A DNA stretch of 64,000 bases from Pirellulaceae bacterium (lineage in GTDB: Bacteria > Planctomycetota > Planctomycetia > Pirellulales > Pirellulaceae). The DNA is taken from assembly GCA_026004775.1 (NCBI GenBank), contig BPJU01000012.1, positions 124,001 to 188,000 on the forward strand, read 5' to 3'. This document shows positions 16,791 to 26,316 of the stretch, one piece after another (within the stretch, counting starts at the first letter, position 1; each line of letters starts with the position of its first letter). Position numbers and translations under genes: made by a program. Below the pieces are notes generated by a model. It searched no databases. It was not told where the DNA came from and was given only the letters and a program-made list of their open reading frames with translations.

Positions 16791-17777
16791 CTAGCGGTCT
16801 TCGTATCCTCTCGGAAACCGGCGGTGAAATGCCCAGGCGGTCGCGACGATGTCTTCGATTTTCTGGTATCGGGGAGTCCACCCGAGCATTTCCCGAGCCA
16901 GCCGGGAGTCGGCTACCAATACGGGCGGATCACCGGGGCGGCGAGGCCCGATGCGGGTGGGAATCGGATGTCCGGTAACGTGGCGGCACGCTTCGATCAC
17001 TTGTCGGACCGAATAACCGACGCCGATGCCCAGGTTCAATTTCCACACCTGTCTCGGTTGCAGCCGTTCGAGCGCCGCCAGATGGGCCTCGGCCAAATCC
17101 TCCACATGAACATAATCTCGAACACAGGTGCCGTCCTGGGTGGGGTAGTCATCACCGAAAATCACCAATTCGTCCCGCCGTCCCAGGGCCACTTGCAACG
17201 CCAGCGGGATCAGATGTGTCTCCGGATCGTGGTCTTCCCCCAAACTCCCATCGGCCGCCGCCCCGGCCGCATTGAAATAGCGCAGCGCCGCCGCCGCCCA
17301 ACCGTAAGCACGCGCATAATCGTCCAACATCCGCTCAAAACAATATTTCGTAAAACCGTAAGGGTTGATGGGCCTCTGCGGTGCCTGTTCCGGTATGGGC
17401 ACCGTTTCCGGAATCCCGTAAGTAGCCGTGGTACTGGAAAAAACGATTTTGCTGACGTCCGATTGGCGCATCGCCTCCAGCAAACTAATACCGGCGGCCA
17501 GATTGTTCACATAGTAAAGCGCCGGATCGGCTACCGATTCACCTACCAGAGCGTAGGCAGCAAAATGCATGACGGCTTCTATTTGCCTGTCCCGCATCAC
17601 CGCTGCCAGGTGCCGCGTGTCGGAAATATCGCCGAATATCAGCAGCTCTTCCGGTACGGCCCGCCGGTGTCCTCGAGACAAATTGTCATAGACCCACACC
17701 TCGTGGCCCTGCCGTAACAACGCCCGCACGGCGTGCGATCCCACATAACCCGCCCCACCCGTCACCAATATCCTCAT
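16791..17777 (-). CDS. galE: UDP-glucose 4-epimerase
   Basis: An extended short-chain dehydrogenase that interconverts UDP-glucose and UDP-galactose through bound NAD. The dinucleotide loop GGAGYVGSHAV opens the protein. YDNLSRGH, the catalytic Ser/Thr in FSSTTATYG and the YxxxK pair in NPYGFTKYCFE are present. Further landmarks are LRYFNAAGA, LIPLALQVALG, GTCVRDYVHVEDLAEAH and LNLGIGVGYSVRQVI. The 328-residue length is normal. The ATG at 17777 begins MRILVTGG. It precedes the GGDEF gene by 53 bases on the same strand and may share its transcript. It serves surface-polysaccharide or galactose metabolism. Confidence 0.94.
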   Translation of the reverse strand: MRILVTGGAGYVGSHAVRALLRQGHEVWVYDNLSRGHRRAVPEELLIFGDISDTRHLAAVMRDRQIEAVMHFAAYALVGESVADPALYYVNNLAAGISLLEAMRQSDVSKIVFSSTTATYGIPETVPIPEQAPQRPINPYGFTKYCFERMLDDYARAYGWAAAALRYFNAAGAAADGSLGEDHDPETHLIPLALQVALGRRDELVIFGDDYPTQDGTCVRDYVHVEDLAEAHLAALERLQPRQVWKLNLGIGVGYSVRQVIEACRHVTGHPIPTRIGPRRPGDPPVLVADSRLAREMLGWTPRYQKIEDIVATAWAFHRRFPRGYEDR

Positions 17778-18215
17778 GACAGTGATTTCCCGTATCCCAC
17801 GTGCTTTTTCCGGTGCTCTTTTGCGACTGCCGTCCCTATTCCCGAATGTCGACTCTTAGCCTGGCCTGGCCAAGCCGGCACAAGGGCCTCGACTTCCCGT
17901 TTCCATGGCAATCTACCTTCTAATCGTATCACAGGCTGCGCAAGAACAGCGAGCGCACTGGCCACAACCGGGACTTGAACAGCTCAAGTTCAACAAGCAA
18001 TGCAGCCTTTTCAGCAATAAAGCTCACCTCGAGCCTGCGCATCGAAAATGTATCGACCTTACGGAATATTCTTTGGCTTCCGAAAGTACTAATCGAATCG
18101 GCTAACCCGCGCGCCGGCTATCACACATCCCATTACCCACCCGTAGCATCAAAGTCGGCGAACCTGGTGCGTCGAAGCATATCTTGAGAACTACATCCGG
18201 CAGTCAGGAACACCT
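17778..18215. other. Intergenic region between galE and xer, no recognised element
   Basis: These 438 bases separate two divergent genes and must hold both promoters. I see no convincing promoter pair, RNA gene or repeat. A tRNA-like TTCAAGT at about 17975 on the minus strand lacks a matching T-stem. Confidence 0.5.
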
Positions 18216-19187
18216 ATGGTGGAGAAATTGCCATCCGTTCGCGTGACCATCCAGAAAGGCGCTCGTCTCGGCCAACAGCCAACCGCCACTAGCGAGCGGG
18301 GTAACGAATACTGGGCGGGGTCATTCGTAGATTATCTTCGCACGGAGTGCCGCTTGTCGGACAATACCGTGCAAGCCTATCGCCGGGACATGGAACATTT
18401 TCTTGCCTGGTGGGGCCAAAGGTCGCTGGCCGAACTGGACACGGCCCGGCTTACCGACTATCTGGGTTGGTTGAACGACCGGCAATTGGCGGCGACGTCA
18501 GTAGCACGCCACATCGTTTCCCTGCGGATGTTTTTCCGGTATTTGCAACTGGAAGGGGTGGTGACCAAGAATCCCGTGGAATTGCTTTCCACACCGCGCA
18601 CCTGGGAACGGGTTCCCTCCGTCCTGTCGGCCGAACAGATCGAAGAGTTCCTGAAGGCCCCGGGGCCGGCCGATCCTTTTTGGCGGCGGGACCGCGCCCT
18701 GCTCGAATTGCTCTATGCCACCGGATGTCGGGTTTCGGAGTGCTCGAACCTGACTATTCGCGACACGCATCTGGAACAACGGTATTGTCGCTGCCGTGGC
18801 AAAGGCAACAAAGAACGACTCGTGCCGCTCAATCTGCCGGCCGTAGAGGCCATTCAGGCGTATCTGGCTGAGGAGCGGCCGGCGCTGGCTGCCCGGCAAC
18901 CCGCACCTCCCGATTGGCTACTGCTTTCGCGAAGCGGCCGCCGATTGCGGCGCGAAGCGATCTGGGAGCTGGTCAAGAAATACGCGGCACGGGCCGGCCT
19001 GCCACCCACCATCACACCTCATACCCTGCGCCACAGCTTCGCCACCCATCTCCTGGCCGGCGGCGCCGATCTGCGACAAGTGCAAGAAATGCTGGGCCAC
19101 GCCAATATCCGCACTACCCAGATTTACACCCACGTCGACCTGTCCCGTCTGAAGCGCATCCACCAGCGCTATCACCCGCGAGGCTAA
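18216..19187 (+). CDS. xerD: Tyrosine recombinase XerC/XerD type
   Basis: The 323-residue protein is a Xer recombinase that resolves chromosome dimers at dif. The N-terminal SAM-like DNA-binding domain spans about 33-120 (SFVDYLRTECRLSDNTVQAYRR is cut here to FVDYLRTECRLSDNT). The catalytic residues are Arg172 in ATGCRVSE, the lysine in GKGNKER, His269 and Arg272 in PHTLRHSFATHLL, His295 in GHANIRT and Tyr304 in QIYTHVD. AGGAA precedes the ATG by six bases. A 30-residue N-terminal extension is present. Whether it is XerC or XerD cannot be decided by eye; XerD is my preference. No integrated element or att site is visible beside it. Confidence 0.88.
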   Translation: MVEKLPSVRVTIQKGARLGQQPTATSERGNEYWAGSFVDYLRTECRLSDNTVQAYRRDMEHFLAWWGQRSLAELDTARLTDYLGWLNDRQLAATSVARHIVSLRMFFRYLQLEGVVTKNPVELLSTPRTWERVPSVLSAEQIEEFLKAPGPADPFWRRDRALLELLYATGCRVSECSNLTIRDTHLEQRYCRCRGKGNKERLVPLNLPAVEAIQAYLAEERPALAARQPAPPDWLLLSRSGRRLRREAIWELVKKYAARAGLPPTITPHTLRHSFATHLLAGGADLRQVQEMLGHANIRTTQIYTHVDLSRLKRIHQRYHPRG

Positions 19188-19413
19188 AAGCTCCCGAACC
19201 ATTGTTCGCGGACCGATCGGAGTGGTGCACCAAAAAGTTTTCCGACGGAACAAAATCGGACAGACGGCACGTCCCGCCGTGGCAATGGCGGCTATCGCCG
19301 AAGGCATGCTGCCGCGGCATTCCCATGAGAGAGCCCGGCAATGCGGTTCAGGACACCCATCCACCGCGTCCCAACACCACGCCGTGCATCCACCTCGATT
19401 CCGCTTGACCGTC

Positions 19414-20880
19414 TTATGCCAGCAGTTTTTCTACCACACGACCTCCGACATCCGTCAGCCGGAAATCGCGCCCTTGGAAACGAAATGTCAATCGCGTATG
19501 GTCCAACCCCAGAAGATGCAGGATCGTGGCTTGCAGGTCGTGAACGTGGATTCGGTCTTCCACCGGATAGTAGCCGATCTCATCCGTCTTGCCGACGGTC
19601 TGGCCCACGCGTATACCGCCGCCGGCGAGCCACATCGTAAACGCTTCGATATGATGATCGCGCCCCATGAAGTCACGAGGTTCGCCCTGCGGCGTACGTC
19701 CGAATTCGCCACCCCAAATGACCAGTGTTTCGTCGAGCAGACCGCGTCGTTTCAGGTCCAGGATCAATGCGGCACAGGGCTGGTCCACTTCACGGCAGCG
19801 AGCCTCCAGCGCCTCACCCAGATCTGTCCCCTTATTGCCGTGATGGTCCCAGTCGGTGTGATAAAGCTGCACGAACCGCACGCCGCGTTCGACCAGCCGG
19901 CGGGCCAACAAGCAATTATTGGCAAACGAAACGCGTCCCGGTTCGGCCCCATACAGGCGCAACGTCTCGTCGGTCTCGTCCGACAGGTCCATCAGTTCCG
20001 GAGCACTGACCTGCATGCGGAAAGCCAGTTCGTAAGAAGCGATCCGCGTCAGGATTTCCGGATCGGCCGTATGGTCGAAACGCAAGCGATTCAGATCCTG
20101 GACGGCCCGCGTAAACGCCTCTTGCCGCGCGCGATTGATCCCTGACGGAGAGCTCAAATACAAAATCGGCTCTCCCGTGGAGCGGAACGGCACCCCTTGG
20201 AAGCTGGTGGGCAGAAAGCCGCTGGACCACAGAGCGGCGCCGCCGCGAGGCCCCCGCGGCCCGGACTGTAACACCACAAAACCGGGCAATTCCTGCGATT
20301 CACTTCCCAGGCCGTAGGTGATCCAGCTTCCCATGCTGGGACGGCCGGAAAACTGGGGCGAGCCGGTGTTCATGAACAACTTGGCCGGCCCATGATTGAA
20401 CACGTCCGTGGCCATGGTACGGATGATGCACAATTCATCCCCCACGGCATGCAGATGGGGCAGCAATTCGCTCATCTCGGCGCCCGATTCGCCTCGCTTC
20501 GAGAATTTGCGAGGCGACGCCAGCAGCGTGGCGTCTTTCTTGATAAAGGCAAACCGCTTGTTCTCGACGAACGACGGCGGAATCACCTGACCGTGCAACT
20601 CCTGGAGTTTCGGTTTGTAATCGAAGAGATCCAATTGGCTCGGCCCACCGGCCATGAACAAAAAAATCACGCTTCGAGCTCGCGCCGGAAAATGAGGTGG
20701 GCGAGGTGCCATCGGAGACGCCACAGGCGAGGCACCTTCGGCCTGTGACAAACAGGCCAGCGCGATGGCTCCCAGCCCAATCGGGCCGCTTGCCAAGAAC
20801 TGCCGGCGCGTCGCCATCCAAGGATCCAAAACCGTTTGCCCAGGCCACTGACCACGGGCACTTTGTTGTGCTTCAGCCAT
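19414..20880 (-). CDS. DUF1501 family exported protein
   Basis: DUF1501 proteins are sulfatase/alkaline-phosphatase-fold proteins of unknown reaction, abundant in planctomycetes. The ATG at 20880 has GGAG eight bases upstream and gives 488 residues. A Tat-like signal follows (ATRRQFLASGPIGLGAIALA). Family landmarks are FLFMAGGPSQLDLFDYKP, MATDVFNHGPAKLFMNTG, PGFVVLQSG, the metal-site-like YHTDWDHHG and VIWGGEFGRTP, and GRDHH. It lies 54 bases after the DUF1549/DUF1553 gene; this pair recurs across the phylum, and both products are predicted exported. Its substrate is unknown. Confidence 0.92.
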   Translation of the reverse strand: MAEAQQSARGQWPGQTVLDPWMATRRQFLASGPIGLGAIALACLSQAEGASPVASPMAPRPPHFPARARSVIFLFMAGGPSQLDLFDYKPKLQELHGQVIPPSFVENKRFAFIKKDATLLASPRKFSKRGESGAEMSELLPHLHAVGDELCIIRTMATDVFNHGPAKLFMNTGSPQFSGRPSMGSWITYGLGSESQELPGFVVLQSGPRGPRGGAALWSSGFLPTSFQGVPFRSTGEPILYLSSPSGINRARQEAFTRAVQDLNRLRFDHTADPEILTRIASYELAFRMQVSAPELMDLSDETDETLRLYGAEPGRVSFANNCLLARRLVERGVRFVQLYHTDWDHHGNKGTDLGEALEARCREVDQPCAALILDLKRRGLLDETLVIWGGEFGRTPQGEPRDFMGRDHHIEAFTMWLAGGGIRVGQTVGKTDEIGYYPVEDRIHVHDLQATILHLLGLDHTRLTFRFQGRDFRLTDVGGRVVEKLLA

Positions 20881-20934
20881 CGCTGCTGCTCCGCATTTTG
20901 CCTTCACGCACAATGCACCCCAACCGGCACCACA

Positions 20935-23478
20935 TCATTCGCGCGTGACAAACTCATCCAGATTCATCAGTACCCGCACCACGCTGGTCCACGCTGCCCA
21001 TCGCGCCCATTCTTGAGTATCCATGCCCTTGGGCTCTCCCAAAAGTTGTGCAGCCGCCTGCGGCTCGCGAACAAACTCTTCGTACTGCTCGGCGTAGAAA
21101 CGCAACAGCCGCCCCAATTCCAGGGAAGTCGGCCGCCGTACCAGACAGCGGCGGAAAACCAACTCCAACCGGTCCCGGTCTGAGCTGACTGCCGGATCGG
21201 CTAATGCCTGCCGAGCCAACTCCCGAGCACACTCGATAATCAACACATCGTTAGCCAAGGCCAAAGCCTGTAGCGGCGTATTGGACCGGATCCGCCGGGT
21301 ACACGTGGCGTTGGCATCCGGAAAGTCGAACACCACCAGCGCCGGATGGGGACTGGATCGCCACAAGTATGTGTACATGGCCCGTCGATACCGATCAGCC
21401 CCAGTGGCCGTAGGCCAAGGTTTCTTGTCCTGAGTGAAATCGAAGACACCCTCCGGCTGCGGCGGATAGACACTCGGGCCGCCGATCACTCGTGTCCACA
21501 ACCCGCTGGCCGACAAGGCCGAATCACGAATCAGTTCGGCATCCAGCCGCACACGGTTCTGTCGGGCCCACCAGAGGTTGCGCGGATCATTATGGGAGGA
21601 CGCGAAATGGCGCGAACTTTGCCGATACGCAGCCGAAGTCACGATCAACCGGTGCAGTCTCTTCAGATCCCAATCTTCCTGAAAACGGGCAGCCAGCCAG
21701 TCCAGTAGTTCCGGGTGGGAAGGCGGCGAGCCTTGAGTGCCGAAATCGTTTTCTGTTTCCACCAGGCCCCTTCCGAAAAAGTCCTGCCAAGCCCGATTCA
21801 CAGCCACTCGAGCCGTCAGCGGATTGCGTCGATCGACCAGCCATCGAGCCAGATCCAACCGATCGGCCACCAGTTGTCGGGCTTCCAAGGGAGGCAGCAC
21901 GGCTGGCACGTTCGGCTGCACTTGAGCTCCAGGCCGAAGAAAGTCGCCGCGAACCAATACATGCGTCTGCCGCCGCGACGCCCGCTCGCGCATCACCAGC
22001 GTCGTAGCAAACTCGGGTATCTGCCGCCGCAGACGTTCTACCTCCTCTAACACCGGAAACTGCTGGCGTGTCGACGGCAATCGCTTGAAATAATCGAACA
22101 AATGCCGATTCAGCTCGGGTGTGCGATCCTGCCGTGCCAGTTGAATCGCATTCAACACCTGGAAAGGCAACTTTTGCTTCTCTTCTTCGGTCAACTGTTG
22201 TTCCCATAACATTTCCGCTTTTTCCAACTCGGGCTGCAATTCCTTGAGTTGGGCTTCCAACCGAGCGATCTGCTGCCGCAGTTCCGCGGCACGCTGTGGC
22301 TCACCTGCCCGAATCTGGTCCTCGGTCGGCACCTCAATCTGCGGCTCGTCCGCATTGTTAAAAAAGGCGTAGAATTCGTAGTATTCGCGCTGGGAAATGG
22401 GGTCATACTTGTGATCGTGACACTGCGCGCAGCCGATCGTCAGACCGAGAAAAACCGTTCCGGTGGTATTGACCCGATCGACCGTACGCTCCACCCGAAA
22501 CTGCTCCGGATCCGTCCCGCCCTCTTCGTTGAAAAGCGTGTTGCGATGAAAACCCGTGGCCACCAGTTGCTCCAGGGTCGGCGAGGGCAACAAGTCTCCG
22601 GCCAGTTGTTCGATGACAAACTGATCGTAAGGAAGATTCCGGTTCAAAGCACGAATCACCCAGTCACGATACGGCCAGATCTGACGAGGCATGTCGCGGG
22701 TATAGCCATTCGAGTCGGCGTAGCGGGCAAGATCGAGCCACCTTCGGGCCCAGCGCTCCCCGTAATGCGGTGAAGCCAGCAGGCGGTCCACTACCTTTTC
22801 ATACGCATCCGGACTGGTGTCGGCCAGGAAAGCCTCTACCTCCTCCGGCGCTGGCAGCACGCCAATCAGATCCAAATAGACACGCCGCAATAACACTTCC
22901 GGCTCAGCTTCCTCGGAAGGTTCCAAGCCGTGTTGCTGCATCGCATGGTACACGAAACAGTCCACCGGCTGGCGGCTCCACCCCGCATCGCCGATCGGAA
23001 CGGCTGCCCGCCGAATGGGCTGGAAAGCCCAGTGCGGGGAATCGCGTTTCGTAGGGGCTTGAGGCTCGTCATCCGGACCGGGAGCCCCGGCAGCAATCCA
23101 GGCACGAAGCACGTCCCGCTCTCGCACACCCAGTTGCGGTTCGTCGTCCGGCGGCATCGGTGCGAATCGATCGTCCTGCCGGCCAATCGCCTTCAGGATC
23201 GGACTGTCCGCCGGACGTTCCCGCACAACCGCCGGACCGCTGATGCCACCGCGCAAGATACCGGTGCGACTATCCAACCTCAAATCGGCCTCACACCGCT
23301 GCGGACCGTGGCACCGCACGCAGTACTGATCCAGGATCGGCCGAACTTCGGTTTGGTAGTCTGCCGGAGCGGCAGGCGGCAAGGCCCACACCCAACTGCC
23401 GGCAACACTCCCCGCCACAAAGGCAACAGCCAGCCACAGCACCCTTCTTACCCGGCTGTGAAAATTCGTAGCATACAT
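20935..23478 (-). CDS. PSCyt1-DUF1549-DUF1553 exported protein
   Basis: A large planctomycete protein with an N-terminal planctomycete cytochrome-c-like domain (YCVRCHGPQ, with LRLDS after it), then DUF1549 (PYGERWARRW-like block HYGERWARRWLDLARYADS and GCAQCHDHKYDPI) and a C-terminal DUF1553 (WLVDRRNPLTARVAVNRAWQ, FGTQGSPPSHPELLDWLA). The CxxCH-type motif suggests heme attachment. A signal sequence (VLWLAVAFVAGSVAGSWVWA) follows the ATG at 23478; ATGs at 23508 and 23550 are alternatives and none has a clear ribosome site. It is the first gene of the pair with DUF1501. Its function is undetermined. Confidence 0.9.
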   Translation of the reverse strand: MYATNFHSRVRRVLWLAVAFVAGSVAGSWVWALPPAAPADYQTEVRPILDQYCVRCHGPQRCEADLRLDSRTGILRGGISGPAVVRERPADSPILKAIGRQDDRFAPMPPDDEPQLGVRERDVLRAWIAAGAPGPDDEPQAPTKRDSPHWAFQPIRRAAVPIGDAGWSRQPVDCFVYHAMQQHGLEPSEEAEPEVLLRRVYLDLIGVLPAPEEVEAFLADTSPDAYEKVVDRLLASPHYGERWARRWLDLARYADSNGYTRDMPRQIWPYRDWVIRALNRNLPYDQFVIEQLAGDLLPSPTLEQLVATGFHRNTLFNEEGGTDPEQFRVERTVDRVNTTGTVFLGLTIGCAQCHDHKYDPISQREYYEFYAFFNNADEPQIEVPTEDQIRAGEPQRAAELRQQIARLEAQLKELQPELEKAEMLWEQQLTEEEKQKLPFQVLNAIQLARQDRTPELNRHLFDYFKRLPSTRQQFPVLEEVERLRRQIPEFATTLVMRERASRRQTHVLVRGDFLRPGAQVQPNVPAVLPPLEARQLVADRLDLARWLVDRRNPLTARVAVNRAWQDFFGRGLVETENDFGTQGSPPSHPELLDWLAARFQEDWDLKRLHRLIVTSAAYRQSSRHFASSHNDPRNLWWARQNRVRLDAELIRDSALSASGLWTRVIGGPSVYPPQPEGVFDFTQDKKPWPTATGADRYRRAMYTYLWRSSPHPALVVFDFPDANATCTRRIRSNTPLQALALANDVLIIECARELARQALADPAVSSDRDRLELVFRRCLVRRPTSLELGRLLRFYAEQYEEFVREPQAAAQLLGEPKGMDTQEWARWAAWTSVVRVLMNLDEFVTRE

Positions 23479-23660
23479 GGCGGCAACACGCAGGTTCGGA
23501 TAGCTCATACCAAGCACGGTCCCCCGAGGGCAGGTTTTTGGGGCAAGCATGCGCTCGGCAAGGGAGGCGTTCGGGTTGACAACCCTTAAGTATCCGATAC
23601 CGGCAGCCGCTATGCAACCGAAATCCTGGGCAAACGCGCGGCAACGAACCGGTCGCGCAG

Positions 23661-24956
23661 CTAGCTATCTTCAACCCCGTGGATTGTCGATCGAGCCGCC
23701 ACGGGCCACAGCGGCCAGCCCGTCTGATGCTCGATTTCCAGCAGCCGATTGTATTTGGCCAGCCGATCGGACTGGGCAAGCGAACCGACTTTGATCGAGT
23801 GGCCCCAGGCCACCGCCAGGTCTGCCAGCCAATGGTCTTCGGTTTCGCCGCTGCGAGCGCTGACGCAAACATGCCAGCCGGCGTCGTGGGCCAGCCGCCA
23901 AGCGGAAGCCGCTTCACTGAGCGTACCTATCTGATTGACTTTCAACAGCAGCCCGCCGGCCGCACCGAGGCGGATGGCTTGTTCGATCCGCGCCGGCTGC
24001 GTGCACAAAAGATCGTCGCCGATGATAACCAGCTTGGCACCCAGTTTCTGCTGGAGGATCGGCCAGTGCTCCCAGTCGTTCTCCGCCAAACCATCCTCGA
24101 TACTAACCAATGGAAACCTTTCACTCCACTTTTCCAGCCGCGCGATGAGCTTTTCCGCATCACAAGATTCGTCGTCCAGGATGTAGGTCGTGTCTTTTAC
24201 AAAATGCGTGGCGGCAATGTCGACGGCCAGTGACATGTCCCGTCCGGGTGTCAGTCCGGCGCGCTCGATCGATCGCACGGCATCATCCAGCATCGCTTCA
24301 CTGGAAGGAAAGTCAGGAGCCAAGCCGCCTTCATCGGCCTTCAGCGGACGGACACCGTAGCGTTCCCGGCACCAGCGAACCGCTTCTTGATAGACCGAGA
24401 AAACCATGGCCAGGCAATCGTCGATGGTAGCGGCATGGGGAACGAGCATCACATCCTGTAGGGAGACTTGCCGGCCGGCGTGACACCCTCCACTAAACAG
24501 ATTGACGGAAGGCCGTGGCAATCGCGCTGCCCGGAACCCGACCATGTCAGAAGCGTACTCATACAACGGTATACCGCGACAAGCGGCCGACGCTCGGGCA
24601 AAGGCCAGCGAAACGGCCAGAATGGCGTTCGCCCCCAGACGCTCTTTTCTGCCGGTGCCATCCAGTTCGATCAGCGCTGCGTCAAGCTCCTTTTGATGCG
24701 CGAAGCTGCGTCCGACGAGAGCCCTTGCGATCGTGCCGCGGACGTTGGCGACGGCTTTGCGGCACCCCCAACCACCGTAACGATGTGGTTCTCCGTCCCG
24801 CAGTTCCATCGCTTCTGCCGTACCGGTGGACGCCCCGGCCGGTACGGACGCCACACCCTTGTGTCCTGTGTTCAACACTACCGCTGCCTCGACAGTGGGC
24901 CGGCCGCGGCTATCCAGGATTTCACGTGCATCGACCTGTTGCACCACCGCTTCCAT
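23661..24956 (-). CDS. eno: Divergent enolase-family protein
   Basis: The 431-residue protein has the enolase fold along its whole length. Conserved: ILDSRGRPTVEA, the loop PAGASTG, His159 in GGCHAG, Glu209 in DEGGLAPD, the metal aspartate Asp246, the metal residues in SIEDGLAENDW and IGDDLLCTQ, the lysine in LLLKVNQIGTL and SGETEDHWLADLAV. Changed: the second acidic catalytic position, normally QEF, is QDV (Asp168), and the histidine normally in SHRSGETED is alanine (Ala367, SARSGETED). Both normally support catalysis, so activity on 2-phosphoglycerate is doubtful. The ATG directly abuts the stop of the upstream kinase gene. It may be a specialised paralog; the housekeeping enolase is not in this window. 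The symbol denotes family only. Confidence 0.75.
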   Translation of the reverse strand: MEAVVQQVDAREILDSRGRPTVEAAVVLNTGHKGVASVPAGASTGTAEAMELRDGEPHRYGGWGCRKAVANVRGTIARALVGRSFAHQKELDAALIELDGTGRKERLGANAILAVSLAFARASAACRGIPLYEYASDMVGFRAARLPRPSVNLFSGGCHAGRQVSLQDVMLVPHAATIDDCLAMVFSVYQEAVRWCRERYGVRPLKADEGGLAPDFPSSEAMLDDAVRSIERAGLTPGRDMSLAVDIAATHFVKDTTYILDDESCDAEKLIARLEKWSERFPLVSIEDGLAENDWEHWPILQQKLGAKLVIIGDDLLCTQPARIEQAIRLGAAGGLLLKVNQIGTLSEAASAWRLAHDAGWHVCVSARSGETEDHWLADLAVAWGHSIKVGSLAQSDRLAKYNRLLEIEHQTGWPLWPVAARSTIHGVEDS

Positions 24957-26000
24957 TCACGCTGGCTCCTTGTGGCATGCAATGGCTTGAAGAAACTGCC
25001 GGATGACGCCGGAAACCGTCGAGACGTTTTTCCGTATAAGCGATAGTACCGCTTGGCGCTGCCGCTGCCGCTCGCCGGCCGAGAGATACTCCAGTTGCGA
25101 ACGACCTGCCACGCGCGCCAACAAGCAAGCGGTCAGGTGCCGTGCCGCGCGGCGGTTGAATCCCCGCCACCAGGCCACTTTCCGCACCTCGTGGCTGTAT
25201 ACCTCCCAGAACAGCCCGGCGGACCGCGCAAAGTCCCGCCGCTTCGCCACTACGTGGTGTGCCTTACTCAATAAGTGCGTCACAGCAAAGCCGACGTCAA
25301 AGGCCGGATCCCCCCAATGGATCACTTCATGATCGAGCAGTACCATGCGATCGCGATAAACCAGAATGTTTTTGGGACTGTAATCACCGTGCACGGCCGT
25401 TATACTTGTGTCGCGAGTTTCCTCAACCAAACAGGTGAGAAACTGCGCCGCCTCCGGAACCTGACCAGCCGTGTATTCATAATACGGCTCTAAACGCAAC
25501 GACTCGAAAAACGTTTTGTCTTGCAACACCGGCTGCCATTCATCCGAATTCTTCCATGCTTGAACATGAATAGTAGATAACATTTTCGCGAAATCTACTA
25601 CTCTGTTTTCATGAAGATTGCCTGCCAGCAATTGTTGCTTCCAATTTTTCGCTTCGGCTGGCACTGCGTGCATCGCCAGCAAAAAGTTGCTCCGGTCCAG
25701 AAATACCGGGGCAGGAATATGCTGGGCTCCCAGCAGGCGCCGCAACAGGCACAACCCCAGCCACTCCCGCTCGATCCGTTCCGGAGCACTGTACCAATCA
25801 ACCTCCACCCGCAGCTTGGGAAGCGCTTGCTTCAAGACCCAAGCCCGCCGCGGCGGGTGCTCCACCAGCACCGTGCGGTTCGATACCCCACCGCGAAGCA
25901 CTCGAGCTCGAAACGGCTCGTTCGCCCCCAGCCTTCCCGTGGTGACCAGGTATTCGTGAAGCAGTTTACTGTCTTCAATGTCTATTACATCTTCACGCAT
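24957..26000 (-). CDS. Aminoglycoside-phosphotransferase-fold kinase
   Basis: The 347-residue protein is an APH/choline-kinase-fold small-molecule kinase. Visible are the lysine in AWVLKQALPKLRV, the catalytic loop AVHGDYSPKNILV and the metal site LLDHEVIHWGDPAFDVGF. The remainder is helical with no membrane segment. Its stop TGA is followed without a gap by the ATG of the enolase-like gene, so the two are translated together. The substrate cannot be read from the sequence; homoserine, methylthioribose and aminoglycoside kinases share this fold. The coupling hints at a pathway in which a phosphorylated sugar acid or similar compound is then dehydrated, which is inference. Confidence 0.8.
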   Translation of the reverse strand: MREDVIDIEDSKLLHEYLVTTGRLGANEPFRARVLRGGVSNRTVLVEHPPRRAWVLKQALPKLRVEVDWYSAPERIEREWLGLCLLRRLLGAQHIPAPVFLDRSNFLLAMHAVPAEAKNWKQQLLAGNLHENRVVDFAKMLSTIHVQAWKNSDEWQPVLQDKTFFESLRLEPYYEYTAGQVPEAAQFLTCLVEETRDTSITAVHGDYSPKNILVYRDRMVLLDHEVIHWGDPAFDVGFAVTHLLSKAHHVVAKRRDFARSAGLFWEVYSHEVRKVAWWRGFNRRAARHLTACLLARVAGRSQLEYLSAGERQRQRQAVLSLIRKNVSTVSGVIRQFLQAIACHKEPA

Positions 26001-26316
26001 GCCAGTCTCGTCGCAAAGCCGCGTCTATCACAGCGCTGACAGGACACCGTCCCCATGGCTAAGATACCCGGCTGCGAACCCGGTTGTCACGGGCACACTC
26101 TGTGTGCCGGCAGCCGACCGGATCCACATCGAGTCGATTGGCGGCTGCTCGAGCCACTGGCAGTGGTCCCGTGGCGTCGGGCGGCTGGCGGCCACAAAAG
26201 ATGCGCGGGAGAAAACACCTCGCTTTTATCTTTTCCAGCGCACGAAAACGGCATTGTGGGCAACAAGCCGTGGCGAACTCAGTGCACAGTTTAACCCGCG
26301 GCTGCGGTGCAGCCGA
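26001..26316. other. Intergenic region, nothing recognised
   Basis: 316 bases between two genes of the same strand. A short palindrome, GGGCACACTCTGTGTGCC, lies near 26091. No tRNA, promoter or gene could be supported. Confidence 0.45.

Noticed and set aside
17960-18000. tRNA-like T-loop TTCAAGT on the minus strand
   Set aside because: The flanking five-base stems do not pair and no acceptor or anticodon arm fits.
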